Shown here: in pieces, positions 21,789 to 32,527 of the stretch | Numbering within the stretch: position 1 is the stretch's first letter | Layout: each line of letters starts with the position of its first letter | Assembly: GCF_905220365.1 (NCBI RefSeq) | Contig: NC_061140.1 | Coordinates: forward strand, 1,304,501-1,368,500 | Origin: Vanessa cardui | Lineage: Eukaryota > Arthropoda > Insecta > Lepidoptera > Nymphalidae | DNA: 64,000 bases | Direction: 5' to 3' | Notes under the pieces: model-generated | What the model saw: only the letters and a program-made list of their open reading frames with translations | What the model was told of the DNA's origin: nothing | Database searches by the model: none | Position numbers and translations under genes: made by a program

Positions 21789-23690
21789 ATGCCGCCGAAA
21801 AAAGATGAAAAAGAAGAAGTCGAATACGGTGTGCAAATTTCATTCAATGATTTAGAGAAGTCGATGACAACATTTACCGGAGATGACACCTACCCTATTG
21901 AAACATTTATTGTTGAATTTGAAGACACGGCTGAGATTATGAAGTGGACTAAAGTTGAAAAACTGATTTATGCGAAGAGGCTTTTAGATGGAACTGCAAA
22001 TCTGTTCTTGCGATCTTTGGGAAGAGTTAAAGATTATACGACGTTGAAGAAAGCACTTAAAGAAGAATTTGGGCCAAAGATCAATAGTGCAATAGTGCAT
22101 AAGAAGCTCGCCTCTCGTAAGATGAAGAATGAAGAAACTCTTCAACAATACTTCCTTTCAATGAAAGAATTGGCACTTCATGGCAAAGTTGAAGACGCTG
22201 CTTTGATTGAATACGTGATTGATGGTATTCGTGACTCGGAGGCAAATAAAGTCATTCTATATGGTGCCACAGATATAAAAGAATTTCGCAAGAAATTGGA
22301 CATCTACAGTGAGTTTAGAAAAAAGATGTCTAAACCTGCACATTCCGCGCAAGGACATATGTCTGGACTGGCCGAACCTCGAAGAAAGACTCGTGTACAA
22401 AGATGCTATAATTGCGGTGATGTAGATCACGTTTCATCTAGCTGTCCTAAAGGAGTCAAATGTTTTAAATGCAACAAATATGGCCATAAATCCCCTGAAT
22501 GTATCAATAAGCCTACAAAGACGCTAAATATTCAAACTGAAAATGAAAAAGTGAAGGTTCCCTACAAGAAAATAAAGATTAACAACATAGACACTATAGC
22601 TTTGATAGATACCGGAAGTGACGTAAATCTTATTACCAAATCAGAATTCAACAAAATCAAGGATAACATAAAAGACTATAAAGCAGAATCAACTTGTATT
22701 ACCGGAATTGCTATACATGAAGTGTATACTGAAGGAATGTTTTTAGCTAATGTAAAAATTGATAAATATTACACAGACCTCAAGTTTCATGTCGTTAGGG
22801 ACAACGATATCCCAGTCAAGATAATTATTGGTATTCCCATCTTGAAATATTTTGAAGTAAATTTTACTCCTGACGGTATTTTTGTTGAAAAAATTACACA
22901 TCTTACACTCTTAATGGAAGATAATGAAAACGAAGGAGTTTATGATATAGAAGATTCAGAATGCAAAGAGAAGATCCATAGTATGTGCAAAGATTACAAA
23001 CCTCAAGAGAAGATAGAACACCGACCAGAAAATCGGATGAAGCACGCAGACGCCCTGATTAGAAAACCAGTATGTCTGACACTCACAAAAATCACAGCGC
23101 GTATAAAGAAAGCACAATATGAAGATGAACATGTTAAACTAATAAAGAAGATTTTAGAAACACATGCTTACGAAGACTACATAATACAGAATGAAATATT
23201 ATTCAAAATGACGGATGGTAACAAACTAATTGTTGTACCGAAGAATATGCAAAACGAAGTAATACGCCAAAATCACCTGAAAGGACATTTTGGAGTTGTA
23301 AAAACAGAAGAATTAATTAGACCAGAGATTTTTATTCCAAATTTAACCGAGAATAATAAAAAAAAAAGGCTCAGGCAAAAGGCTAAAGAATCTATAAAGA
23401 AGATACAAGAGGAGAACATTAAATCTTACAAGAAACGAAAGAAAATGGCTAAGGAATATTCTATTGGAGACTTGGTAGTAATCAAAAGGACGCAGTTCTC
23501 GCAAGGAAATAAGTTGTACTCAAAGTATTTGGGACCATACGAAATTATAAAATGTCAGCGAAATGATCGGTATACGGTGAAGAAAGTCGGCAATGGTAAA
23601 GGTCCAATTAACACCACATCAGCAGACTACATGAAGCCTTGGATTTCTGAAGAGGAAGATTCATCTGGGTCAGATGAACCTGCAGGATAG
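21789..23690 (+). CDS. Gag-protease-integrase(partial) polyprotein lacking RT, RNase H and integrase core
   Basis: A 633-codon uninterrupted frame. Residues 1-200 are a Gag capsid-like region (retrotransposon Gag, rich in Lys and Glu). Two CCHC zinc knuckles follow at C206-C209-H214-C219 and C225-C228-H233-C238. An aspartic protease has its active site IDTGS at 273-277 and the flap-side IIIGIP at 345-350. After residue 400 the frame passes straight into HRPENRMKHADALIRKP (411-427), which in full gypsy elements is the end of the RNase H/tether region. A partial integrase zinc-binding segment (HLKGHFG, 496-502) follows, then the integrase C-terminal domain with KYLGPYEI (579-586). Reverse transcriptase, RNase H and the integrase DDE core are missing, yet the frame survives both joins. 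The start Met at 21789 is the first in frame after the leader. The product could supply Gag and protease. Confidence 0.88.
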   Translation: MPPKKDEKEEVEYGVQISFNDLEKSMTTFTGDDTYPIETFIVEFEDTAEIMKWTKVEKLIYAKRLLDGTANLFLRSLGRVKDYTTLKKALKEEFGPKINSAIVHKKLASRKMKNEETLQQYFLSMKELALHGKVEDAALIEYVIDGIRDSEANKVILYGATDIKEFRKKLDIYSEFRKKMSKPAHSAQGHMSGLAEPRRKTRVQRCYNCGDVDHVSSSCPKGVKCFKCNKYGHKSPECINKPTKTLNIQTENEKVKVPYKKIKINNIDTIALIDTGSDVNLITKSEFNKIKDNIKDYKAESTCITGIAIHEVYTEGMFLANVKIDKYYTDLKFHVVRDNDIPVKIIIGIPILKYFEVNFTPDGIFVEKITHLTLLMEDNENEGVYDIEDSECKEKIHSMCKDYKPQEKIEHRPENRMKHADALIRKPVCLTLTKITARIKKAQYEDEHVKLIKKILETHAYEDYIIQNEILFKMTDGNKLIVVPKNMQNEVIRQNHLKGHFGVVKTEELIRPEIFIPNLTENNKKKRLRQKAKESIKKIQEENIKSYKKRKKMAKEYSIGDLVVIKRTQFSQGNKLYSKYLGPYEIIKCQRNDRYTVKKVGNGKGPINTTSADYMKPWISEEEDSSGSDEPAG

Positions 23691-23693
23691 CCG

Positions 23694-23889
23694 TGTGGAA
23701 ATAGTTTATATATTCTTAAGTATATTATGTATTTGATAATGACTGGCCACTTGTAATGTCAGAAACGTCTGTTAGTTTTTAGATATATTCTGTCTGTCAC
23801 TAAGCTTGATATCATTACGTTGAAAGAAATAAAAAAGTGAATATGAATTAAAAAACCGTGTTGTGCATTAAATCTAGCTATATCCCACA
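23694..23889 (+). repeat. 3' LTR of the deleted gypsy element
   Basis: 196 bp, one visible difference from the 5' LTR. It begins three bases after the stop codon of the ORF and carries AATAAA at about 23828. The TATA duplication follows. Confidence 0.93.
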
Positions 23890-23949
23890 TATATGTGTTG
23901 TAATAGCGTGAAGATTTTTGACTTTGATAGTGTACTAAATATTGTCCAA

Positions 23950-24125
23950 ACAGCAATAGTAGTATTTTTGTGTTCCAGATGAAAAGGTTAGTTGGGCACA
24001 AGTTGATATAGGCACAAGAGTTGGTAACGCATTGGTGTAATGTATAAAATGGTTTATTTCTTACAATGACAGTGCCTTTGGGCAGAACTGACTATCATGT
24101 GGCCCATTTGCTCGTTCACCTACAT
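23950..24125 (+). repeat. REP-2 fragment, diverged
   Basis: It has gtaacgcattggtgtaatgt and catgtggcccatttgctcgt, degraded forms of the REP-2 3' half. Confidence 0.5.
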
Positions 24126-24530
24126 ATCACATTCATTCAGAGTAAAAAAAAAGAATATTGACGCTTACTCATTGATTGTCAAAAAAATAATTATAGCGGG
24201 TTTTTTAAAAAATACCTGAAGCCGGTGCTCAGCGGGATTTTTTATTGGCATTTTATTGGCAATCATATAAGACTGAACTCCGAAGACGTGAATTTAAATC
24301 TCGGTCCCGGATATTAAAAATTATGCTCTCGCATATTTGGTTTTGCTGTCGAGGAATCCTCAGACGCGAAGTCATAATGTTGGTAGTGTTTTACACTCCT
24401 ATGAACAAAGCCTTTAGACCTAAACTGACTCTTCCGGTCTTGTTTAATTGAACGTCCCATTGAAGTATAAGAGTTACTTCACTTATGTTGATACACATAT
24501 TTGATCAATAAAATGTGTTTTCACTCATTT
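24126..24530. other. Anonymous sequence
   Basis: A 68-codon frame (24245-24451) has no domain that I recognise. No repeat boundary is seen. Confidence 0.45.
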
Positions 24531-24535
24531 ATCCC

Positions 24536-24780
24536 AAGGGCTGGTGCTAGCCTGTCTGGGTATCACCCGCTCATCAGATATTCTACCGCCAAACAGTATT
24601 CAATATTGTTGTGTTCCAGTTGAAGAGTGAGTAAGCCAATGTAACTTCAGGCACCAGGGGCATAACATCATAGTTTTACGATTTAAGGTATAATTAATGT
24701 TTCTTACTATTGTCTATAAGCTGTGGTGACAACTTACCAACAGACGGCCCATATCGTCCGGTAACCTATAGAATAAAAAA
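24536..24780 (+). repeat. REP-2 copy, near full length
   Basis: It begins at ggctggtgctagcctgtctg and ends at gtaacctatagaataaaaaa. Confidence 0.7.
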
Positions 24781-24949
24781 ATAAAAAGGGAGTGCCTGAA
24801 TTGGTAAAAAAGTCATACGTATTTGGACTATTTCAATTGTAGAAACGTTTAATAAATATCTTCCGATCGTCAATGCTATTTTCTGTTCATAAATAATAGG
24901 TTTGGAGCTTTCCTACAGCGGACTAGTGGATACTTAAAATAATATTCGA

Positions 24950-25000
24950 CGCAGGATTTCTCGAGATGATTTTCTTCACCGCTGAGCACGAAATTCGTCT
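24950..25000 (-). repeat. SINE-1 fragment
   Basis: Only the ttttcttcaccgctgagcac middle segment is recognisable. Confidence 0.45.
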
Positions 25001-25082
25001 GACATGAAAAGTTGGTTTGCCGCATTTCAAGTGAAAACCTTCATGTACGTTTATATTTTTTAAAGGAAAGGAAGGTGAACAG

Positions 25083-25240
25083 ACATGGCATACCTAAAAG
25101 TAAGTGATCACCATTACCCATAGACATTGTTGCCGTAAGAAATACATCACTCATTACTTACCTTACAAATAACCTTTAATTCTCCCGTGTGCCTGTAATT
25201 ATACTGCCTCAGCATCCTTCATAGTTTCAATATAATTTTG
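25083..25240 (-). repeat. REP-2 fragment
   Basis: It has taagtgatcaccattaccca and tgccgtaagaaatacatcac, with the 5' end missing. Confidence 0.55.
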
Positions 25241-25857
25241 GGTGAAGTACTGATGAGCAAAAGCTGTATTTCATCATGAAATTGGGCAGAGGTATAACTG
25301 TGGACTATTACAACGTCCCTTTTAAATTTCCATGCAAGATGATGAATAGATTTTTAATAATTTAAAATGTCAAGTACCAATCAGCCAATCAAATCACGAT
25401 AATATTTATGTCTAAAGCAGTAATGACCATTGTGCATTCGTTTTGGCACTACAAGGACCTTTTAATTAGAAAAAGTCGTTAATAGACAATTGTTGCATTT
25501 GTAAATCGTAGCGATTGCAGAGTGAATTTAAGTTCGAATCGGAAGACGCTGTTTGAATTTAGCAAAACGCTCACGTAAAAATGCACAAAGCGCTTCCAGC
25601 GGCTTTATTTGTTCTCACACTTCCTTCTACGTTTAGAATGTTAAACATTGTGTGCATTGCTTTTTATGTATAGATAGGATGGCGGTTCAAAAAAGTCTAA
25701 TAGATTTTTATATCTTTTTTGTGATTATTTGTTTGGTATTAAAATCCAGAACAATAACTCAATTCCAAAAATAAAGTAATAGAAAGCTATATTATTACTA
25801 GGGGCGATATAGTATACGCGTACCGTTTATATTTCATCTTTACGAATCCGGGGTGCG
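25241..25857. other. Anonymous AT-rich sequence
   Basis: No gene or recognised element is seen. Confidence 0.45.
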
Positions 25858-25899
25858 CCATCTTGTATACCATCTTATCTGTGATGGTATACAAGATGG
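25858..25899. repeat. Perfect 17-bp hairpin
   Basis: ccatcttgtataccatc (25858-25874) is repeated as its reverse complement at 25883-25899, with the 8-base spacer ttatctgt. I see no further arms or a target duplication, so it may be a small foldback or a local inversion. Confidence 0.75.
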
Positions 25900-25939
25900 T
25901 CACAGAAAAACAATTTTGTCAAAACCCTTAAATAAATTT

Positions 25940-26170
25940 GACGACCTCCGCGTCGAGTAGTGTGTACACCGGTTTTCATGAACACTCCGAGGTCCCGGGT
26001 TCGATTTCCGTCCGAGTCGATGTAGATAATTCATTAGTTGTCTATGTTGTCTTGTGTCTGTGTGTGTTTATGGTACCGTTTTTACTTCTGATTTTCCATA
26101 ACAAAAGTGCTTTAGCTGCTTAAATTGGGATCAAATTAATGTATGTGATGTTGTCCAATATATAAAAAAA
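25940..26170 (+). repeat. SINE-3 copy
   Basis: The tRNA-like head gacctccgcgtcgagtag leads to the B-box gggttcgatttcc and the body (ccataacaaaagtgctttag), ending in an A-rich tail at 26164-26173. The 61-codon frame inside is a SINE artefact. Confidence 0.75.
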
Positions 26171-26810
26171 AAATATATATTTAAAAGTTGTAAATTTTAA
26201 AGATCATGATTTACTAACAAATATTAATGCTCTAGCTTCACATTGACTATGTGCTTTAGCCTTTGGCCTGAAATGCTTTAAGAACTAATAGTACCTAACA
26301 TCGCTTTCGTAATTTTTAAGAAAAAGAAACTCTATTAAGTTAATAAAGCAAGAATAAGGCAATGTTCGAAAAGCAAAACTTTGTTAGATAAATTGTATTT
26401 AAATAATATCGGATTCAAAGTATAACAAAAAAGCTTGAACGTAGAATTATTAATAATAATTACTATACAGTGCTACGTTTGATACATTTTGATAAAAAAT
26501 AAAACATAAGTTAATATTATTTTATACGTTGTTTAATGGTAATTGTATTGATGTTTATATATTTATATGTTAATATAATTAAATATATATTATGTTAAGT
26601 ATTTCATCTGTAATAATACTGCAATGCGGTCTATTTCAATGCCCTCGATTCCGCCGGCGAGTAATGAAGACATTCCTTGTTTTTCTTCTTACACAATTGA
26701 AGTACGTTTCTCTTTATTTATGGAGTTTAATTTTAATTGACTCGATTTCTTATTATATTTATTCAATTATATATACGTGCTATTTATGATAGATATAATA
26801 ATAATATATA
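26171..26810. other. AT-rich sequence, no feature
   Basis: No gene is seen; the 65-codon frame at 26592-26789 has no recognisable similarity. Confidence 0.45.
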
Positions 26811-26814
26811 ATTC

Positions 26815-27301
26815 ATTTATGCTCGGCGGTCAAGGAAAATATTGTGAGGAAACCTGCGTTTGTCTAATTGAAACGAAATTGTGATACACATGTGGCAGAA
26901 TTTCTATAATTATAAATACAAATTACGCACATGAATATTCAGTGGTGCTTGTCTGGGTTTGAACCCGTAATTATAGGTTAACATTTTTTTTTATGGTATA
27001 GGTTGGCGGACGAGCATATGGGCCACCTGATGGTAAGTGATATCCCATAGACAATGACACTGTAAGAAATATTAACTATTCCTTACATCGTCAATGTGTC
27101 ACCAACCTTGGGAACTAAGATGTTATGTCCCTTGTGCCTGTTGTTACACTGGCTCATTCACCCTTCAAACCGGAACACAACAATACTGAGTACTGTTATT
27201 TGGCGGTAGAATAACTGATGAGTGGGTGGTACCTACACAGACGGGCGTGCACAAAGCCCTACCACCAACATACGTTCTAAACACTGGGCCATCTCGGCTC
27301 T
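26815..27301 (-). repeat. SINE-1 copies, one inverted fragment and one split by REP-2
   Basis: A plus-oriented middle fragment (26815-26879) adjoins a minus-oriented copy (26880-26984). That copy resumes after the REP-2 insert at 27272-27301 with cgttctaaacactgggccat. The insert is flanked by AACAT on both sides (26980-26984, 27267-27271). Confidence 0.75.
26985..27266 (-). mobile_element. REP-2 element inserted into SINE-1
   Basis: A full-length minus-strand REP-2: poly-A end at 26985-26991, taggttggcggacgagcata, and the 5' end at aagccctaccacc. AACAT is duplicated at both sides. The insertion shows that REP-2 moves as a unit and is younger than this SINE-1. Confidence 0.8.
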
Positions 27302-27725
27302 CAATATTTATAGTACAAGAGCTCATATTCTTTACATTAGACAATAAATTATAAATTATTAAGAGGCTTCGTGATATGCGACCATATCAGGGTAAAGCTT
27401 ATCTATTCGGTATAAGCGTTCGTCTGCTTAGTATTAATCTTAGGCAATTCATTAATCATTAATATCCCGTACCTTTGAGTATTAAGTAATTAAATTAATT
27501 GACTGTACTACATGAAACAATTAATTATTACGGAACACAATCTTGTACTATGGACTTGATTGATAACATTAATATAAATACGGTAATGCACCATCCCACC
27601 GCTGGACAAAATTTTTATTCACAAAATATATAGTTAATAATGAAACTGTGGTCAGTTCGTGGGGGAACACTGGCGTGGAATAATAATTATTTCTGTATTA
27701 CAGAAGCCAACATCTTTGCCACGCA
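27302..27725. other. Anonymous AT-rich sequence
   Basis: Nothing recognised. The overlapping frames at 27640-27882 run into REP-2. Confidence 0.45.
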
Positions 27726-27965
27726 ATCCTTTTTTTTTTGTCTTGTTGCACAGGAAAATGTTTCTCCTGATGGTAAAAGGTCACTTTTAGACATTTTCGT
27801 CATCACCATCGTGCAAGCAACCTTGGGAACTAAGATGCAATATCTCTTGTTTCTGACTGGCTTACTCAACTTTCAAATTTAAACGATACGATACTTAATA
27901 TCGTTGTTTGGCGATAAAGTATGGGTGGTATCTAACCAGACGGGCTTGAACAAAGGCTTATCAAT
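27726..27965 (-). repeat. REP-2 copy, diverged
   Basis: It has ctcctgatggtaaaaggtca, caaccttgggaactaagatg and aaccagacgggcttgaacaa in minus orientation. Confidence 0.65.
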
Positions 27966-28059
27966 AAACCTAAAACAAGTTAACAAAGTTTTTGTTATAA
28001 CTAATTCTTTTTTAAATACAGATAATCATCATAATCATTATCATTACAAAGTAAAAAAA

Positions 28060-28185
28060 TATAGATAGAGTTATTCGAGAGGAAAGCTTTTGTATATAAT
28101 ACACGGACAATATAATAAAGAAACGAGTAAAAATCTGTAGTATAGTATCAGCACTGCACCCGAGCAAAGTTAATTAAAGTTTCAA
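28060..28185 (+). repeat. HEL-B fragment
   Basis: It has tttgtatataatacacggac and agtatcagcactgcacccga; both ends are missing. Confidence 0.6.
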
Positions 28186-28524
28186 TAATTTCCTTTTAAT
28201 AAAAGTATCACGTATTCAAAAATTTCAACTTTGATGCAAAGTAAATATGCTATTCATTTATCTCGAAGAAAATGTTGAAAAATGCTAACCGAAATTCTCT
28301 CAAACATTAAACGTAAATTATACCGAGCCCGGAGTATACTGAAATTGGCTCAAACAGTCTTTTAAAAATATTTATTGTCTCTGAACTTCGCTGAATTACG
28401 CTTTCGAGATGTGTAGAGGAGATTTAAATGACAATAAAATATAGTTCTTAAAACTTTTTTATTTAGATTACAGATTGTTTTCCCTGTTTATTAGAATTAC
28501 TACATAGGATAAAAAAAGAATAAA

Positions 28525-28823
28525 TTACTTGGTGGTAGGGCTTCGTGCAAGCTCGTCTGGGTAGGTACCACCCACTCATCAGTTATTCTACCCCCAAATA
28601 ACAGTATTCCGTATTGTTGTGTTCCGGTTTGAAGGGTGAGTGAGCCAGCGTAAGTACAGACACGAGGGACATAACATCTTAGTTCCCAAGGTTGGTGGCA
28701 CATTGATGATGTAAGGAATAGATTTTAATTAATATTTCTTACAGCTTCATTGACTATTGGTGATGGTGACCACTTACCATCATGTAGCCTATATGCTCGT
28801 CCGCCAACCTATACCATAAAAAA
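28525..28823 (+). repeat. REP-2 copy, full length
   Basis: It runs from acttggtggtagggcttcgt to ccgccaacctataccataaa with a short A tail. This is one of the best preserved copies and defines the family for the others. The reverse 67-codon frame is an artefact. Confidence 0.85.
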
Positions 28824-28896
28824 GTCACTTTCTCTGTCCCTCTATAGTTTTTATATGCTTATAATCTTTTACGTTAAATTTAAATTTGCAGTTAAA

Positions 28897-29160
28897 TCAT
28901 TACATAGTATAAAATAAAGTCGCTTACCTCTGTCTGGCTCTCTATATGCTTAAATCTTTAAAATTACGCAACGGATTTTGATGCGGTTTCTATGATAAAT
29001 AGAATGTTTCGGAAAGGCTTTTGTATATAATACATGAACATTAAACAATATGGTTTACAAACAATGATAATTTTAGAAGTTTCTGTCGAAGTCGTAAATA
29101 AACAAAATCCTGTAGTATGTTTATCATCAGTATTGCACCCGTGCGAAGCCGGGGCGGGTT
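28897..29160 (+). mobile_element. HEL-B small non-autonomous Helitron
   Basis: It starts tcattacatagtataaaata and ends in gtgcgaagccggggcgggt. The CTAG is changed (tgttct). A second partial 5' piece (gtcactttctctgtccctct) lies just before it at 28826-28846. Confidence 0.75.
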
Positions 29161-29400
29161 GTTCTAAATAAAGTTGAAATTCATAAAATGTCCGGTGTAT
29201 CTGACCGCATTCTATTGCAAAACAGTTGAATGAATTCAGAGATAGATCGACCGATATTCCAATGCCAGTAAATTGCTGTATCGCTTAATATTCAAGAAAC
29301 AATTCGTTTTGCTTACGGTTGGTAGATTTGTCTTTATTTGTGGCAAGAGGTTTGAAGTAAAACAAACCATATTTTATATATACCGCTGTATAATATTATT

Positions 29401-29598
29401 TACTTGGTGGTAGGACTATGTGCAAGCCCGCGTAGGTACCACCTACTCATCAGATATTCTACCGCCAAACTACAATACGCAGTTAGTGGCGCATTGAAGA
29501 TGTAAGGAATAGTTAATATTTCTTACAGCATCATTGTCTATGGGTGACCACTACCATCAGGTGGCCCATGTGCTCGTCCGCCAACCTATACCATAAAA
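29401..29598 (+). repeat. REP-2 copy, internally deleted
   Basis: Both ends are present (acttggtggtaggactatgt; aacctataccataaaat) but about 80 bases of the middle are missing. Confidence 0.78.
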
Positions 29599-29849
29599 TA
29601 TGCACTTAAAACTATTCCTGATTAATATATTGTTATTTGCATTACCGATGTGCCCCCGACTTTACACGGTTACATTAAATTATATTATAGAAATATAATT
29701 TATAGCAATTAAAGTAATTAGAAATAATGTAGTTTACTGTCAGTTTTTTTTTTATGTTTTTACTGACACTCAAAATATTAGATCATTCGTTTTGGAGATA
29801 ACCCTCTAACATACTAGTGTACGTTTCCAGTATAATATATTTTTAAGTT

Positions 29850-30047
29850 CATCATCACATACATTACTCTGATCCCAATGTAAGTAGCTAAAGCACTTGT
29901 GTTATGGAAAATCAGAAGTAACGATACCACAAACACCCAGACCCAAGACAACATAGAAAACTAATGAACATTATACACCTGGTAGTTACCAGTACGTACG
30001 TACCTATGAAAACCTGTGAATACACTACTGGATTATGGAGGTCGTCG
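29850..30047 (-). repeat. SINE-3 copy
   Basis: Minus strand: tail side cacatacattactctgatcc, body agacccaagacaacatagaa, and the head at ggattatggaggtcgtcg. The B-box is degraded. Confidence 0.7.
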
Positions 30048-30177
30048 AATAAAACAGAATATTTAAATCTCGACCAATCATAACATAGTATTTCAAGGTC
30101 AACGTTGTTTATTTATTTTTACTCCTCCTGCCGTTGGAATCGACTTTTCAAAGTATATTTCAAATACTAAAAGAAAA

Positions 30178-30365
30178 AATCAAAATATAAATATACTTTA
30201 TTCAAGTGGGTGCAAGCACTTAAGTTAAGCCACCACCGGTTCGGAAAGTAGATTCTACCGAGAACCGGCAAGAAACTCAGTAGTTACTCTTTTTCAACTT
30301 TACATGCATGTTAGTTAATTACAATTATATATGTATGTAATGTATCCTGTCTGGAAGTCAATGAG
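30178..30365 (-). repeat. LINE-A 3'-end copy
   Basis: aaatcaaaatataaatatac at the tail side, then caccaccggttcggaaagt and aagaaactcagtagttactc. Confidence 0.65.
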
Positions 30366-30788
30366 TATTCATTTCACAATTTTCTATCGTCTAGTACCCT
30401 TATCCTATGGAACCTTTTGAACACGGTGACGTACTGATGGGAACTCGATCAACACGGCCGGTTATTGATGCACAATAATCATTCGTTAAATATGCAAATG
30501 CAGTGCGAGAAACTCTATATTAATCATGAACGTTTGAAATGCTATTACTATACTTGTAAAGTCACTTTTTAAAGCATCTACTGATGACATTGCATGGTTA
30601 GTTATTCGCTCAGGGCGCCGGAATTGCTATTAAGTGGGAAATATGGAATAAGTAAGGCCATCAAAATTTTTTCGACTATTATTTATAGAAGAATTTATTT
30701 GGATGTTGATATTATTAGTTATAATATTTTACTAGATCCTTAAGATTAAGTTGATGGAGTTAGAATACGAGAGAAGACTCACCAAAGA

Positions 30789-30975
30789 GTTTATATGTGC
30801 TTAATTTGGGTTTATAAATCATCTCGTGCTAGGTATTGAAAAATAGTAAGCAAACCTGCATATATCTAATCTCAATTAATTTTTAATAAAATAAATAAAT
30901 TTAATTTAATGTGGTAGCAACAACTTCCAATCCCATGGCTGGGCAAAAGCCTCCTCTCCCTTTGAGAAGATTGCA
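30789..30975. repeat. Two SINE-1 fragments in opposite orientation
   Basis: A plus-oriented middle piece (30789-30880, tttataaatcatctcgtgct) and a minus-oriented tail piece (30905-30975, aagcctcctctccctttgag) are separated by AT-rich bases. Confidence 0.5.
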
Positions 30976-32527
30976 TCAGAATAAAAACAATATCTAAAGA
31001 TGAGTTTTTTGCCCTGTCGTAGATTTTAACGAGCTACTTTAAGGGATCTTTTAATTAATCATAACATAACCCCAGTTACCTACTGACAAACAGTAACTGA
31101 TGATAAACCTAATTGAAGAAATGTTTCTTTCTGGTTGTACTCATTAGTATTTTTATTACAGAGAGAGACTATTACATAATTGTTAACCGTATATTAAAAT
31201 TTACGGTATATTACATATTGCTTACATTTTATTGCATTATTATCTATCGAAGTAAAAGATTTTAAGTATCGAAACTATTCTGTTGTCGCCATCCGACTTC
31301 CGTTCAAATTTCATCTCAACGGATTGCAGCACAGTGCAACGTGAAGTTCGTAGGAGGCGACAGGGATACGCTAGCTGAATCTGTCACTTCAGAATAGTAC
31401 TTTGGGCAGTGTACACGTGTTTTGTCACCATGGTTATTACAATATATATTAAGTTATAAGTGTATATAGTGTTGTACTAAATATAAAGTTGTTAATAATT
31501 CTAACAGTTAACAAAGCCATATAGCTTACAATGTCTCAATATTTACAATATTACTGTTGTACTCGTACACGATTATTCTTTCTTTTCAATATTCAAAAGA
31601 TAACTTTGGGTCTTTGGTTATTGTAGAAGATCAAAGTTTAAATTCAGAAATTTAATTTAATTAGTGGTATAGATATTTATGCAATATAAGACAGGCTACA
31701 CAAATACACACCACTACCTACAACCCACAAAATTGTGAACTCATTTCATACGACTGCCATAAAAAGCAATATTTAGTTCTGTCACATTTTTGTTTGAAGG
31801 TTGAGTTAGCCAGTGTAACTATATACTTTTAAAGGAAGGATCGTTTAAAAATGTTTGCAGTTCATGGGCGGTGATCAATACAACTATGCCTGTAGGTATT
31901 TCAGATTAAAAAAAGCTATAATAATATTTTAGGCCATAAGAATGATTTCTACATCCTTTCCATCATAATGGTACCATTAAAATTTGCCATTCGATATTAA
32001 AATGTCCAATAGCATGGAAGGCACAATCTCGGTAAAAAAGGTTTCGTTAATGGAAAATCGATACACTGAAATGCGACATAACTTACACGATCAAAGCAAA
32101 TAATATTTTGAGGCAAATTTTCGACACACTTCATGTATATAATACATATATATCAGGGGACCAAGGACGGCTCCTTGCCATACCCTTTTAGTCGAGTGTA
32201 ATAAATCAGTTATAATGGAGTGTGGCCTTTGGTGAGGTCTGTACGCATATTTCTGAATTTGAGCTTGACTGTTGAACGTATCTGGCACTAAATGACCGGA
32301 ATATTAAGTAGTGACGCCATTATTAACTCAGGAATTAAGAGATTTCGGCCTCGTTGATTTGACGTGAATCTTTAAAGAATATTGCGTATTCAAGCCCGGG
32401 GGAGTCATATTAAGATATCAAGAGCTTAGAGGATTATAACTCTTTCATCTATCTTATTCCATGTCGTATGGAGATGTCATGTAAAGATTCTTAAATCTTA
32501 AGTAATAGCTATTAATTACTACTTTTA
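30976..32527. other. Stretch without recognised genes
   Basis: About 1.5 kb with no coding frame above 65 codons and no repeat boundary that I could confirm, up to the TTA target site of the Harbinger element. Confidence 0.5.

Larger units (their letters stand above)
21219..23889 (+). mobile_element. Internally deleted Ty3/gypsy-type LTR retrotransposon
   Basis: A 2671-bp element is flanked by TATA on both sides (21215-21218 and 23890-23893). It has two 196-bp LTRs that begin TGTGG and end CACA. The order is LTR, primer binding site, 350-base leader, a single ORF and LTR. The polymerase region is missing, so it cannot copy itself. The near-identical LTRs point to a recent insertion. A purine-rich tract directly before the 3' LTR is not obvious; the nearest is gaagaggaagat at 23649-23660. 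Confidence 0.92.
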
